Assembly (NCBI RefSeq): GCF_002105155.1 | Contig: NW_019029009.1 | Location: 186,001 to 250,000 of the forward strand | Reading direction: 5' to 3' | Origin: Lobosporangium transversale | Lineage: Eukaryota; Mortierellomycota; Mortierellomycetes; Mortierellales; Mortierellaceae | DNA: 64,000 nt | Shown: in pieces, positions 10,514-24,155 of the stretch | Layout of the letters: each line of letters opens with the position of its first letter | Numbering within the stretch: position 1 is the stretch's first letter | Made by a program: the position numbers and the translations under genes | The notes under the pieces: model-generated | Database searches by the model: none | What the model saw: the letters and a program-made list of their open reading frames with translations, nothing else | What the model was told of the DNA's origin: nothing

Positions 10514-11803
10514 CTTCAAACATCTTATATTTGTATGTATATATATATATATATATATCCCACATTTTATACAACTGAACACAGACATTGAACACAGACC
10601 CACAGATGCTCCCCACTTTCCTTGAGGCACATTCCTCAGTAAGACATGTAAAAAAAAAAAAGGGAGACTGATTGGTAAACAACTTTCTTCCTGAACAGTC
10701 AGTCGGTATGACACATTCCTCTCCATCTCCACTACGTCGAGTATTGAAAAAATGAAAGAAAGAAAGAAAGAAAGAAAAAAATTCATGTACTTTTTACGGA
10801 TCACCGGAGAGACTAAGCATGTAGTACATCCAGTCTAGTGTACCTGGATTATGTGTATATATGCATGAGTGTATAATATATGTGTGTGAACGGAGCATGG
10901 AAAAAAGATGCGAAAGAAGAAGGGAAGGGAAGGGAAGGAGGGGGCAGAAAGTAACAATTGGATGGGAGGTAGAGGGGGGGAGGGACATTGACATTAATTA
11001 GCATTGAGATTGGCATCAGCATTGGTATTAGAATTGGTACTGGTGGTGGTACTGGGTATTGGTACTGATATTGGTACCGGTACTGGTATTGGCGTTGGCG
11101 TTAATAACAGTCAAGAGTATCAACGGGCATTAGCATCAACGTTTGAATTGCATTGCATTGACATTGACCTTAGCATTGGGCATTGAATAAACCTGTTGGA
11201 ATGATGTGCGGATAAAATAAACAAAGGATTAATGACACACACATATATATATATATATACATACAAAGAACGCAATATATAAAAAGTAGAAACTCGGAGA
11301 GGAAAGATAAAAAGAAAAGAGAGAGAGAGAGAGAGAGTATAGGATGAGGACAAAAAGGTGTATGTATATATGCCGTATTTTATTTTAATTCAGTATTCCA
11401 TTGGCCATTGGTAAATCTAACCGTGTTTGAATTGCATTATTGAGTTACCACTCATTTTTAATTGTCTCGTCGAACGTGTCTTGTCTTGTTCTCTGTCTCT
11501 GTGTTGCATGCCCATTTAGGAGAGTAGGAGGTGCAGGGGGGGAGGCATTAAGAAAAAAGAAAATGTCCTTGTGGAAAAGGAGGATTGAATGGGCTAATTG
11601 AATACACCGATATATGGTCCTGACAAATGCAGACATTAGTCTTGTGTATTTTCTCTTTTTCTTTTTCTCCACACGTTCTTCTCTTCCTTCCTTCCTCTCT
11701 TTCTTTCTCTATCTCTCCATCTCTCGTCCTTTTCTGTTTGTGCACAGTCAAAGCTGATTCACTCTCTTTTCTTTCTTCCTTCCTTCCTTCCTTCCACTCT
11801 TTC

Positions 11804-11834
<31 letters not shown>

Positions 11835-11875
11835 TTCTCGTCTTTTCCTCCCTTCTTCATTCTGACTAATATTTG

Positions 11876-11906
<31 letters not shown>

Positions 11907-12216
11907 ATTTAGACCCTATTCTCTCTTTTATTATTTATTTATTCACTCAAACAGCTCAAACAGCTCAAACAGACAACGCCAACCGAAACACAAAACAACA
12001 TCCATTAATTACCATTCGCATACATACCTGATCCCACTTTATTCTTTATCTACCCTTTTCATCTTCAACTTTACTCAATCCTTCACTCTTTTACTCTTAA
12101 AAAAAAAAAAAGAAAAGATCTTTGCATTTATATATTCGTATACACATATACATACATCTTTTTTTATTTTATTTTATTTTATTATATTCTATTTTATTTT
12201 ATTTTATTTTATAATA
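10102..12216. other. Intergenic, homopolymers and mini/microsatellites
   Basis: No supportable gene. It contains A/T runs (10190-10208, 10280-10302, 10440-10459, 10485-10513), a GGGCA/GGGTA tract (10386-10433), TA and GAAA repeats, a GA tract (11320-11337), a degenerate ATTGGTACTGGT minisatellite (about 11005-11105), GGAAG and CTTT tracts (11690-11860) and a CT tract (11875-11900). The last few hundred bases, including an ACAGCTCAA triplication at 11952-11972, are probably promoter and 5' leader of the G-alpha gene. Confidence 0.6.
11005..11105. repeat. Degenerate ATTGGTACTGGT minisatellite
   Basis: Tandem variants of ATTGGTACTG/ATTGGCATC with drifting unit length, giving a false L-V-L-V frame. 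Confidence 0.65.
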
Positions 12217-12587
12217 ATGGATCCCATATCAGGAACAGGATCTAAATCAAAGTCTCTCAACTCTCTAAGCAATACATTTAATAGTCTCAACCTCAATACA
12301 TCATCACCCTCAGGGATCATCTCCTCTACTGCTGGAGGAATAGGTAATTCAGGAGCAGGCGTAGGGGGAGCTCATTCTATCAGTACAGCACAGCCCCAGG
12401 GCTCCTCCACCTCTCCTCCTGTCCCAGCATCAAAGAATCGTGCAGAGGAAAAGAAAGCAAAAGCTCTGAGCGATGCCATTGACCGTGCCATTCGAGCGGA
12501 CAAAGAGCGTCTGCAGAAAGAACGAGGCGCAAAATTGCTGATTCTTGGTAAGTGTGTAATATACAAAAGCAATTGTTTTTTTTTTTT

Positions 12588-12620
<33 letters not shown>

Positions 12621-12661
12621 GATCATCTACATCCAAAGAATGACCCGTGAACAAAAGAGGG

Positions 12662-12696
<35 letters not shown>

Positions 12697-12747
12697 ACAT
12701 TTAATTATTTATTTGTTGTTGTTGTTATTGTTGTTATTGTTGATAAC

Positions 12748-12792
<45 letters not shown>

Positions 12793-13760
12793 AGTGAAGG
12801 CGATGTTGTTGTATGCTCTCTTTCTTTCTTTCTCTCTCTCTCTCTCTCTTTAATTCCCATTTCACCAAAAAAGAACCCCCCCCCCCCCCCCCCGAGAGCA
12901 TGTGGAGAAGTATAAGAGGGAGGGAGCGCATTGTGTGATTTTGTGTATCGATGCGATGCGTGTTTTTGTTTGTCTCTACCCTCTTGTGTTGACCTTTGGT
13001 CTGGACTTGGGCTGGGCTGGGCTTGCTGGGCTTGCTTGACTGGCTCTTGTGCAAGATCATTATTTGTTTGTTTTGTATAAAAAAACAAACGGATAAAAGA
13101 GAGTTGATTACAACTTTCACAACACGCAAACAACAAATACACAAATACCTTTTTATTTTATTTTTTTTATAATTTTTTTTTTATAACCCTCTTCTGATCC
13201 TTCTTCCCACCCCTTCTCTTGCCCAACGTGGTACATTGCATTTATTCCCTCGTCTTTCTTTTGTCCACATGTGCGCAAAGCACACATACTAAAGAGACGA
13301 AAACCGTGAAAAAAAAAAGAAAAGTAAAAAATAAACGTGGTTATCACAAGCATGTGTTTGTCAGTAAAGGAAAGGGAGAAGGGGGGAAGGGAAAGGGGGG
13401 GAGGAAGAAGGAAAGGGAAAGGGAAAAATTGGGAGAGAGAGAGAGAAGGAGAGAATTATCAAGGAGAAAAGGGGGAAGGAATACGTGTTCCAAAACAAGA
13501 AAGTGGATCGTGTAGATGCATAGAGATCAATTATGATCTACGGTTGTCTTTCATCTTTTACAGATCAAAAAACGTACAGTGCTTTACTGTTCATTATCTG
13601 TTTTTTTTTTTAAAAAAAAAAAAAAAAACTGTAAAGGAAAGGATTTGTAAAGTGGCAACTTCAATTAGGTGGGATAGTGGTGCTACAATCGAATGAACCG
13701 TCCTTCCAAACCCTTACTTTACCACGCATCGTTATGATATATACTATCGTTATTATTACT

Positions 13761-13796
<36 letters not shown>

Positions 13797-14175
13797 GATG
13801 TGAATCTTTATCAATTGCCCCCTCCTTCTACTAAACCCTTTACGAACCCCCTTCCAAACTTCCCCCCCTTCATTCCGAATATACACTCTGTCATGTTGCA
13901 TGGCATGGTTTTTTTTTTTTGTTGTATTTGTTTTTGTGTGTGTGTTTTGTATCTCTTACTCTGTTGCAGACGCCTCGTTTACTTTTTTTATTATTATTAT
14001 TATTTTTTTATTCATTCAATTATTGTTGTTATTTTATTATTGTTTAAACCTTTTTACATGTCAAGTAAAAAAAAAAAAAAAAAAAAAAAAAGTTGTTGTG
14101 TTACAGAGCAACCACGCGGTATTATTTTCCCCTTTCCATATGGCCATTTTGAAGGGAGGAAGAAAGAAAGAAAGG

Positions 14176-14207
<32 letters not shown>

Positions 14208-15312
14208 GTCATGGAGCAGAACTCGTCATCATCATCATCATCATCAAGGTTATTTCATTTTTTTTTTATATTATTTTGCAAATCAATCGGGAGAGGAGGA
14301 GAAAGAAGAGGCAGGCTATGATACTGTTATATATGCGATATGCGAATATCAATATATATATCTATATACAATATGAAGTTTAAAAAGAGATTGCGATAGA
14401 TAAGTGGGAGAGGCGGAAGGAGAAGAGAGAAAGAGAAGGAGTAGAGCAGTTACAGTTACAGTTGGATGCTACTGTACATGTAATATGCATGTATGATTCA
14501 ATTTAGCAACCAACCTAAACTCTGGTTTTGCAATAATAATGTGTCCTGAAAAAAGAAGAAAAGTGGCGAGTGATGAATGAGGATCGTCTTTGTTTTTTTT
14601 ATTTTTATTTTATTTCGCAATCAAACAAACCTTGGAAGTAGCAGCAGAAAAGAAAAGAAGATTAAAGTAGCGAGTTAAGCTGCCGATCTCTTTTTTATTT
14701 TATTTTATTTTATTTTATTTTATTTATTTTCTACTTTTACTTTTACTTTTACTTTCACTGCTATTTTATTTTAAAGATACTAACTCTAAAGTAATTGAAC
14801 TCTATCATATCCATTCTTTTTTTTTTTTTTCCCCTTCTTCTTTCTAATAAAATATATAATATGATATGATATATAGGCCCATCAGAAACAGGAAAGACAA
14901 CAGTCTTGAAGCAATTGAAGCTACTCTATGGTCGTAAAGGATTGGATGCGGAGCGTCAGACATACAGGAGAGTTGTTCATTTGAACACCATGAAGGCGAT
15001 CCAGGCATTGTCATATGGACTTCAACGAGCCAACATCCCACTGGAGCATGCAGAGAACATTGCTCATCTGGAGACTGTGATGCGATTGGAAACAACGTTG
15101 AAACGATATTCGATTACTTCCATCGGTTTCACCAACCCGGCCATCCCACGTAAAATCACAGATGCAAAGGCGGAGACAGACATGTTTTTGGAAATGGTCC
15201 CTGCCATCAAGGCCCTCTGGGCGGACGCTGGTATCCAAAAAACCTACAGGCACGCATCCAACCTTAACCTTCAGGATTCTGCCAAATAGTAAGAAAATGA
15301 CGAAAGAGAGCG

Positions 15313-15351
<39 letters not shown>

Positions 15352-16210
15352 TTTTAAAAAAAAAACCCCCTCTGCGGGAAGCGGAGAATAACTGTTTTAC
15401 TTACTATTTTTTTTTTTATTATTTTTACAACTCATACACTAATTGTTAAAAAAAACTTTTTATAGTTTTCTGGATTCTGTAGACCGAATCGCAGATGTAA
15501 ATTATGTCCCAACAGATGATGATATTCTTCAGGCTCGGGTTAGGACGTTGGCAGTGTCTGAACATCTCTTCAATATTGATGGAGTAATATACAGGTGAGT
15601 AACATGCATGTTTAACAGATGCAATCGATGCAAACGGGACTTTTTCATGAATTCAAACCGAAAAAAAAAAAAAAAATCTTTTTTACATGATGATGATGAT
15701 CTTTCTAACATATATATATAACTGTTTATTTGTTTTTTTTTTATTTTTTGGGATAATTGCGATAACAGGATCTTTGATGTCGGTGGCCAAAAGTCACTAC
15801 GAAAATATTGGGCGTAAGTAAACACTGCAATATTTTTTTTTTTATTTTTTGTTTTTTGTTTTTCTTTTCTCCTGATGATCTCATGGAACAACAACAACAA
15901 CAACAAAAAGGAATGTGTTCAATATCAATTGCGGTAACTGGAAACAAAGAAAAAGATTTCGGGTAGCGAGCTGCATGCATGTGTGTACTTCTGCGGACAA
16001 CGTGGCGATTTATAAGTGCATGATGGGAGGGAAAAAATAGTATTATATTTATATATATTTATAATACAGGTCAAACAGGACAATTATATCATCGGTATAT
16101 TTTGACGGGATAATATATATACATTATATATACAAATGTATATACTCACGAGCTAAGGAAGAGGAAGAAGAAGAAGAAAAATAACGCTAACAACTAGAAC
16201 GACGACAACG

Positions 16211-16251
<41 letters not shown>

Positions 16252-16939
16252 AATAATAATAATATATAATTACATATAACAACTATAACTCTGAAAATTG
16301 ATGATGATCAGGGAGAAAACGCTGTGTGGAGCAACGCTCTAAAATGTCAATTTCTTTGTGTGTGGATATTGAAATCGGGCTCTCATAAAGTTTCCTACTC
16401 CTCCCCTCCCCACCCTCTCTTTCCCCCTTTGTCCCTTCTTCTCCACTCCACTTCCTCCTTTCCTCTGCTCGTCTTCTTTCTTTTTATGGAAACTAACTTT
16501 GTAATTGTGTTGACTTTTTTTTTTTTTTTTTTTTTTCCTTGACATTTTAGGCCATATTTTGATGACGTCAACGCGATTATTTTCATGGTAGCCTTATCAG
16601 CATACGATCAACCGTGTGAGGATAATGAGCGATTGAACCGATTAGAGGAATGTATGGCGCTCTTCAACTCGATTGCAAACCACAAGTTGTTCGAGACCAC
16701 GTCCTTCCTGTTGTTCCTGAACAAGATCGATATCTTTCAACAAAAGTTGGAGGCCGGTTCCTTGGTCAGTGATCATTTCCCAGAATACAGAGGACCCAAT
16801 GATTATGCCCATACGACCCTGTTCTTCCAACAACGGTTCTTGCAACAATGTAAAGATACAGCCAAACAGGTCTATACCCATTTCACACATGCCACGGTAA
16901 GTTTTTTTCCCCTCTTTTCTCTTTTCTCTTTTCTTTTTC

Positions 16940-16971
<32 letters not shown>

Positions 16972-17356
16972 TTATTATTATGTTTTAAAAAAGAAAAAAA
17001 AAAAAAGGTACATGTACATGTAAAAATGGGTTCAAGGTTTAGTTTTGCTTGTATATATATATATTTGTGTATTGTGTTATATATATATTGTTGCTTAGTG
17101 TAAAAATAATTGTTCTTTTTATTTTATTTTATTTTATTTATTATTATTATTTTTTTTTTTTTTGCCATGTGGGTGACACAACCAACGATTTTTTACACGA
17201 AGCTTGTCCTACCATCTCATCTCATCTCACTTCCACCCTTAATTTCTCCTATTCGCCGTGGATATTGTACGATGTATTTATGAGTGGGGACTGACTGGCT
17301 GGGTTGGTTTTGATGAGACCTACTTTTTTTTTTTTTTTTTTGTGAATTGAAGTGGG

Positions 17357-17387
<31 letters not shown>

Positions 17388-17658
17388 GTATATTTATCAT
17401 TTACCATAGTCATCATATTATTCAATCCATTCGCCCCTGTTCCTAACCCGGATCGATAAAACATAATTTGATCCGCCAACAAAAAAAAAAAAAAAAAAAA
17501 AAAAACCACAAACTCTTTTTTATATGTATTATATATATGTTAATATTAACAAATTTATACTTTATGCTTATTAGGATACGAACCAAATGAAAGCCATTGT
17601 TGTGGCAGTGAACTCGATCGTTCAACACTTGAATCTTCGCAACTCGGGACTCTTGTAA
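12217..17658 (+). CDS. Heterotrimeric G protein alpha subunit, atypical, 448 aa
   Basis: Six exons read in frame: 12217-12547, 14877-15288, 15466-15594, 15769-15813, 16551-16896 and 17575-17658. The protein binds and hydrolyses GTP and relays receptor signals at the membrane. The motifs run in the order expected of G-alpha: P-loop GPSETGKTT (residues 111-119; usual form GAGESGKST), a helical domain, switch I QARVRTLAV keeping the catalytic Arg but with Leu-Ala for the usual Thr-Gly, switch II DVGGQKSLRKYW with the catalytic Gln, NKID for guanine, and THATDT for the usual TCATDT. The C-terminus is LRNSGLL. The N-terminus is a Ser-rich extension starting MDP, not MG, so the usual N-myristoylation site is absent, and so is the Cys four residues from the C-terminus. 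It is probably a fungus-specific divergent class. Intron 1 is about 2.3 kb and packed with microsatellites. Convergent with exportin-T. Confidence 0.9.
12748..12792. repeat. (GAT)n microsatellite in G-alpha intron 1
   Basis: About fifteen GAT triplets following a TTG/TTA tract, inside the first intron. Confidence 0.85.
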
Positions 17659-17835
17659 AGAAAATTACGCAAGGAAAAAGGACAGAAAAAGGACAGAAAA
17701 AAAAATAAAAAAAAAAAAAAAAAGATCGACCATAATAATGACCAGCATTAACCCATCCAGTCATCCAGTCATCCAGTCATCCAGTCATCCAGCCATCCAG
17801 TCATTCAGCCATCAATAATAGCAGCAATAGCAATG

Positions 17836-17870
<35 letters not shown>

Positions 17871-18665
17871 GATTGGAATGAACGAACAGGATTGCTTTTT
17901 TTTATTTTCTTTTAACATTTAATTTTTATTTATATTTCTATCTAGCTAGTATTATTATAGTTTTAAAAAGCAACCCATTTGATGACATGAACATTTATTC
18001 CAAACCAGAAAAGAAGAAGGGAAAAATAAAAATAAAAATAAAAATAAAAAAAGAGAAAATAGAGTCTAGTAATAGCTGGTTAGCTGGTTTAGGCATCGAT
18101 CGAGTAGCATTCGACAGCAATATCATGTATGAATGAATCATCACTACTACACTTTATTAACTTTCTACAAACAAAAAGAAAAAAAAAAAATTCCATATAC
18201 TTGCTATCTCTCAGTAACACTTTGCCATATTCACACCAAAAGGAATTGCACCATAAAAAGTCTTTGTACCCTAAATCCTTGGCAACCCAAAAATGTAAAA
18301 TAAACTACACAATACACATCTGCAAACGAACACATTTGACCTTGAACAAATCTCTTTTTTTTTTTTTTTTTTTTTCTTTCTTTTTTTCTTTTTTTCTTTT
18401 TTTGTTGTTCTTCTTGTCCTTATTGTTGTTATTTAAATTAAGTTAAGCTCCATGGCTTCTTTGAGGAAAAGAGAAAAGGTAAATGGTCATGGAAAATTGC
18501 TTTTAAACATAGTTTGAGTGTGCGTATCATTAGAAAAACATATAAAAAAAATAGCAAAAGTATGCTCGGCAAGGTGAGGGTTATAGCGCGCGACCTTGTG
18601 TGTGATGGTGCAAATATATCTTTGGTTGTCGTCGTCGATCACTCTTTCTTTTTCTTCTTTTTTTC

Positions 18666-18702
<37 letters not shown>

Positions 18703-18870
18703 GGCATTATGGAGCTTCATTCACAATAGAATACATCTAAATTGAAACATCGCCCTTTCAGGATCTTGATTTTTGAATAAAGGCCTAAACAAGAATCGTG
18801 AATCCCAGAAATACATCAGCAACATTTTAAACAGAATCATCCAAATCTTTCAATCAAATCAATCCTCATA
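17659..18870. other. 3' intergenic region between convergent genes
   Basis: Contains 3' untranslated sequence of the G-alpha gene and of exportin-T, A-runs (17840-17867), T-runs (18355-18375) and a T-run joined directly to an A-run (18659-18703). No gene seen. Confidence 0.6.
17755..17813. repeat. CATCCAGT octanucleotide minisatellite
   Basis: About seven copies of (T)CATCCAGT with minor variants, just after the G-alpha stop codon and so probably in its 3' untranslated region. Confidence 0.85.
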
Positions 18871-21800
18871 TCAATATACCTGGAAATACTTCTTGAATTG
18901 CTTCGCATCCAGTTGTTGCAGTGCCTGTACGTATTCCTGCGTCAAATCTACGGGGCAGTTGATCGATGGCAAGTAAACTTGACTCAAGTACGTTAAAAAC
19001 GCATCTCCCTGCTTCGCTGCCATAGCCTTTTGCAACCCCGCAATCTCTCCTAGCACCAACACCGATTGACCATCCTGCAAATCAAACGAGGGCTTCATGG
19101 GTACTTCAAATGTAATCCGAACAATATGCTCATACATAAACTGATAGAACCCGGGCGCCTCCTGCTTAGTTCCTCCCTCTACCGATCCATCTGAAACACC
19201 ATTGGCCCCATTTGAAGGCTTCTCCCCAGGTGTCTCTCCTTGACTACCCCAGGAATTGACTGCTTTGAGCAAAATACCAAATGCCATCCTGCTCACCGGC
19301 ACATCCGTCATATCTTGTGCATAATGAAGTACGCTCTGCAAAATCAAGTTCAGATGCTGGCCATTAACTAAGTATAATAAACAAAGTTCAACTTGTCAAG
19401 TTCTGTATAATCACACTGTTTTTTTTTTTTTTTTTTTTTTTTTCATCTGAATCAGTTCCTCAAGAAATATAAACACATCTTATCTTACCTTCAGTGATCA
19501 ACACACTTTCCAGTTCAGACGAAAACAATCCCATCAAAAATGCCAAGTAGCTCTTGCGAAGTTCAACTAGGGCCATGACCTCATCTGTACCACTAGGAAC
19601 TTGGTTCAAGAAGAAGAACACTTTTTGCACCAGAGGGAAGAACAGCTCGTTCAAAATAGACATGATCGTCGCCTTGAACTTGTGCGCTACCTGACCCATA
19701 AAAGGCAAAAACTCGACCAGCTCCACAACCGAGCATTCCTGGAGTAAGCCAGTGATCAACGTGGGTAAGTATGGCTGCACATCTTGCCCCAAACAGTTGA
19801 TAAGCCTTCCAAACGTAAATCTCGCCGCTGCTCGAATGATTTCAAATCTCGAAAGTGTTTCCAGTGCTATCAATGTAATCTCCGCCACTTGCTTGAAGAT
19901 CTGTGCACATGGTCCTCCTGCTCCTGCTCCCGTCCCTGCCCCTGTCGCCGTGTTGGAAGTCTTTTTGGCATTCATCACATCTGGGAATCCTTTGGCAACA
20001 CTACCTAACGCCATCAAACGCTGATGCAATGTCCAAACAGTCTCCATTTCATTATGCCTAGGCGATCCTACTCCAACACCAGCACCTCCTCCAATTATTC
20101 CATTCGAGCTCTGTTGAATTGTACGGCATGCCTCCAAGCTCGCTTGAATCTCGGTCAAGAATGGAGTCATGACCGCAGAAAGATACTCGACCTGTTGTTG
20201 AGCGGGTATAGAATCTTGAGAGATTAAAAGCCCTACGGCCTCAAAAAGATATGTCTTTGTCTCAAAAATCTGGTCTTTGTATGTGGATATATCAAAGTCA
20301 GGCGCCAACATCGGGGGCAATGAACCCTCAATAGTCAATACATCCTGAATATTGGTAAGAACTGTTTGAACATATGGAGTAAGTCTATATTTGAGATCCT
20401 TGCTGAAGCGCCAGAACAGATACCAGGCGCGGGTGCGGTTTGCGGAGATGGGATGATGAAGTCCACGTGCGTCAACAAACGCTTCCAGCACGTCAGGGAT
20501 GCACTCTGGACGAATCTCAAAAAAGTTGGAGTAACGACAGGCAATCTCGAAAAAATTGGCAGAGACGGATGGATGTGGATATGCGGAAACGCCACTCTTA
20601 CACATCTCAAAAAGGCATTCTCCCAGAGGAGTCAATGGTGCTCCAGCCGGTGGAACAGGATGTACAATCTTCCCTCCATTTGCTCCGACACTAGGAGCGA
20701 CAACAGCAAATTGAGGTACCCCCTTGATGGCCTCTCCATAAAGATAGAGGAGGTACAAAGCCAACTCCAAGTCTCTCCAATCTGATGAACCCGCGGATCC
20801 CGACACTTTTTCGTTCACATAAGTCGTAAGAGTTGTAGTAACAGCAGAATGCAAAAATGTAGTTGTCATACTGGCCGAAAGGGTGGCGATCTGATCATAG
20901 AAACGTTTCAACTCCCGACGTAGTTCCAAAAAGTCGAGCATTTCTTCGTCCGCTATCGAGTCCTCACCAATGGTTCCAACCGATTCTGAGCCTCCTGCGA
21001 TGGCGACACAAACCCAATCCATGTCCTCGCCATATTTCATTTTCATAACAATCGACTCTAGGATCTGGCGCATAAGCTCCTTTTGTTCCTGAGGCAGCGA
21101 TCCAGTCGCCTTTTTGATTGTCTTGAATATATTAAGGATTTCGCGCAAGAAGCCGAACACCGCCTCTGAAACATTGTCGTTTTCATCTCTCAAGAACTGG
21201 AGCAAGATGGGGACAAGATGAGAAATATGAGTGTAGGCTGTTGGGCTGGCAGTAGGAGGATAGTTCGAGTTGGCTTGAGGGTTAGTATCCTGCCATATCT
21301 GACAGAGTTGTAAGCCTAGATTGTTGACAAGTCGAGCGACACGTTCACGGAACTCAGAGTCAGACTAGTCATACCAACCAAATAGAACAGGTTAAATCAA
21401 TATGAGATGTCCGAGTATGGTCTTGGAGAATATACAGATTTATACCACAAAAAAGCTTACCGAAAGATCGATTCGCTGGAGGACTTCAACCACGCCAAGT
21501 ATGCCGATGAGCTGGAGTTTGTCCAATGGCTTCATTCCTTTTTTAACAATGTCTGTCAAGCAATCTGCTGCTGCATTGCGGATGGATGTGGTCATCAGGA
21601 AGCTATAAATCAATGATACAAATCGCTCATTGACGATAAGGGAGATATCAATCCAAACTAGTTACAGGTGAAAGAAAATATCTATCTTGATGAGTATTAC
21701 TGCCTCGCAAATAAATTCTCAATAAATCAATAGGCTACTGGAGTAGTGAATAACACGTACCAACATAAACTCCTACAATACGAAGTAGCATTTCTGCGAA

Positions 21801-23455
21801 ATCCAGGCTACGCTCTTTATATTCCGCTAGTAGCTCGTACCAGGCATTAGTGAGCGCTGGGACATCCTGTTCTCTCATGCGGTCCTTGATGTTAATGTTC
21901 AAAGTGTTCTCCTCCTTTGAACTGACACGAGCGCTAAGAGTGTTGACAACCTCTTCGTCAATCGACATAAGAATCCTAAGAAACAGATCGACCATCTTCA
22001 TATTTGACTTTCCAGACGACTGAGGTAAAGGAGCGATGAGGGCAAGCATATCCGAAAAAAAGGTGTTCCATGATTTAAGATATGTTTGTCTGAAAAGAAG
22101 TGCCACTGCATGCGCGAATTTGTTCTTGAGATCTATGTGATAAACGAATTACGGTTGTGACATGAGGCAGTTAGTATGTGTCCACTCCAAGATTGTCTCC
22201 ATGATGCACATATGGGTCTCCTTCCAAGCTTAGAAGATCGGATCCCTGTACTCACATGATGGCTCTCCACTTAGTGTGTTGTCCACGCCTCCGTTGACGA
22301 ATTCACGTTGAATATATTCCATGAAAGTCTGTCGAAAGAAGTTCAACCTCGACTCATCCAATGTATTGGACCTAGAATTATCATTAGAAAGGATCGAGAA
22401 AGAGAAAAGAGAGGTGAGTCAATCTGTGATTCATTTCGAGCAAGGAGGCGTAGTCGATTTGCTTCACAGATCGAAGCTAAACTATGATTCACCACAGAGT
22501 GCACGGCCCCTTGTTCCATACCTGGCCATGAGAACTTCTTCGATTACTTGTAGACAGAACAAGCGTGTTTCTGGAGTGCTATTTGAATGTCCAAATGTTC
22601 ATTTTGAAGTAATCCTAGTTATTAGTCATGTACAGTCATTGGATAACATATAATTTGGATAAGAAAATATAAAATCAAACAAGATGATTGGAACAGGTGA
22701 GCATAAAGAGCTTGAGAAAGCTACTGAATAAATTAAAAACACTACCTCTTGGGCTCCCGAATGTATAACGCCAGACACAATTGCCATCCATCTGGAGACG
22801 CCTTGACTTGCTCGCAGTATTGCGTCGCCTGTAAGTATTAGATTGTGAATGAATGACAAAATAAAACAATAGTTAGTTTAATTCGCAGTGTCATGGAGAG
22901 ATTACATTTAGAACTCGTCAACACTGAGCCTTGTGGCGCGGTGGCAATAACAATAACAAAAAAAAAAAAAAAAAAAAAAAGTAAAAAGTAAAATAAGAGC
23001 TTCTTTGCATGGGGAACAGTCAATTCATGTTAAAACAAAGACTCCTGAGCTTCCTATAGTTTTGTGTTGACCTCAACTTGGTGCTTGCTCTTCCAAGTTA
23101 ATGAGGAGCCACAGCTGATTTTATTCAACAACAGACTTATAGATCTGGCTTTGAGAACATTGCCAGACTTTTTCTCTTTCATTTACTGAAAGTATGTTCA
23201 TAGCACAACTTCCGTGCAATCGAATTAAAGCACCTTGATCATAAATTGAAATCCAGAAGTCTGTAAAGTTTGTGTCCTGTTGTTCTGTAATGGGCTTTCA
23301 GTCACAATAGATCAGTTTTCTTGCCATGACAGATTAGACTCTTCCATTTATAATCAATCTTTTTTTTTTTTTTTTTTTTTTTTTGCAGGGTCCATCGCTT
23401 TTTTTGCATACGAACCCCTCGAAAGTGAAGAGTAGTGAAGAAGACCTTGCAAGAT

Positions 23456-23486
<31 letters not shown>

Positions 23487-23584
23487 GCTTAAAGAACAAT
23501 GACCAAGAAACCCACCTGCTGCTTCAAGGCGAGGTCTGCAGTTGGGCTCAGCGCACAAGCAACGGCCTCTTCGATATGTTCCAT
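18871..23584 (-). CDS. LOS1/XPOT: Exportin-T (tRNA nuclear exporter, LOS1/XPOT family), 1,088 aa
   Basis: Eight exons on the minus strand sum in frame: 23516-23584, 22746-22828, 22522-22578, 22256-22371, 21761-22132, 21461-21657, 19489-21364 and 18871-19367. The protein is an importin-beta-like HEAT-repeat karyopherin that carries mature tRNA out of the nucleus with Ran-GTP. Family-like segments are the N-terminal NPNAD-type start (here ALSPTADLALKQQ), QVKASPDGWQLC, NKFAHAVALLFRQTYLKSW (compare the usual FAQVLTLLF..YP..W), FFSDMLALI, VDLFLRILMSIDEEVV, WIDISLIVNERF and IVKKGMKPLDKLQLI. Length is close to yeast Los1 (about 1,100). Residues are hydrophobic and helical throughout, with no signal peptide. 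The two 5' introns are long and carry a paired T-run and A-run (23361-23384, 23461-23486). It could only be confused with another karyopherin; the N-terminal third fits exportin-T best. Confidence 0.88.
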
Positions 23585-24155
23585 TTATCGATATTTTGTT
23601 CTTTTTTCTTTTTTTCTTTTTTTCCTTTTTTTTTTTTTTGTATAAATGTAGTTGTTGTCCAACTAATTATCAAAAATGAAGTTTTTTATGGATTGTAAGA
23701 AGAAATTAAACAATGGGCACAAGTGAGAAGTAGATTTTTCTGTTTTAATGTATAGTGTGAGTAAATGAGTGAATGCGAACAGAAATGAATAAATGAGTAA
23801 CAAGAAGAAAGAAATCGTTAAAGACAGTAATGAAGAAAGAAATAGGAGAAAGGAAAAGGTAAAAGATATGGTGGCAAACAAAAGAAGAAGAAAAAAAACC
23901 AAGAAAGTGGGATTAGAAGCCAAAGGAACGACAATGATTTGAATCTTTTTTTCTGCTCACTGGGGCAAGTCTCAGGATAAACAAAAACTTTTTTGCGCTT
24001 GCACCGCACGTCCTGCATGGCACGCACGCATTCTCAGTCATTGATCTAATAAATGAAAACGTGACATGTTGCCGTAGTTTTTACGATTCATTTTTGTCAC
24101 TTGGAGGCGCACCAAAAAAAAAAAAAAAGTTTTTTTCCAACAGATCCCTTCATTC
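23585..24155. other. Intergenic between exportin-T and the next gene
   Basis: Divergent gene starts flank this 571-bp AT-rich stretch, which has homopolymer runs at 23600-23640 and 24114-24137. It presumably holds both promoters. No gene seen. Confidence 0.5.

Noticed and set aside
12705-13144. 145- and 136-codon minus frames
   Set aside because: They lie in the G-alpha intron and encode poly-Ser/poly-His from the GAT microsatellite.
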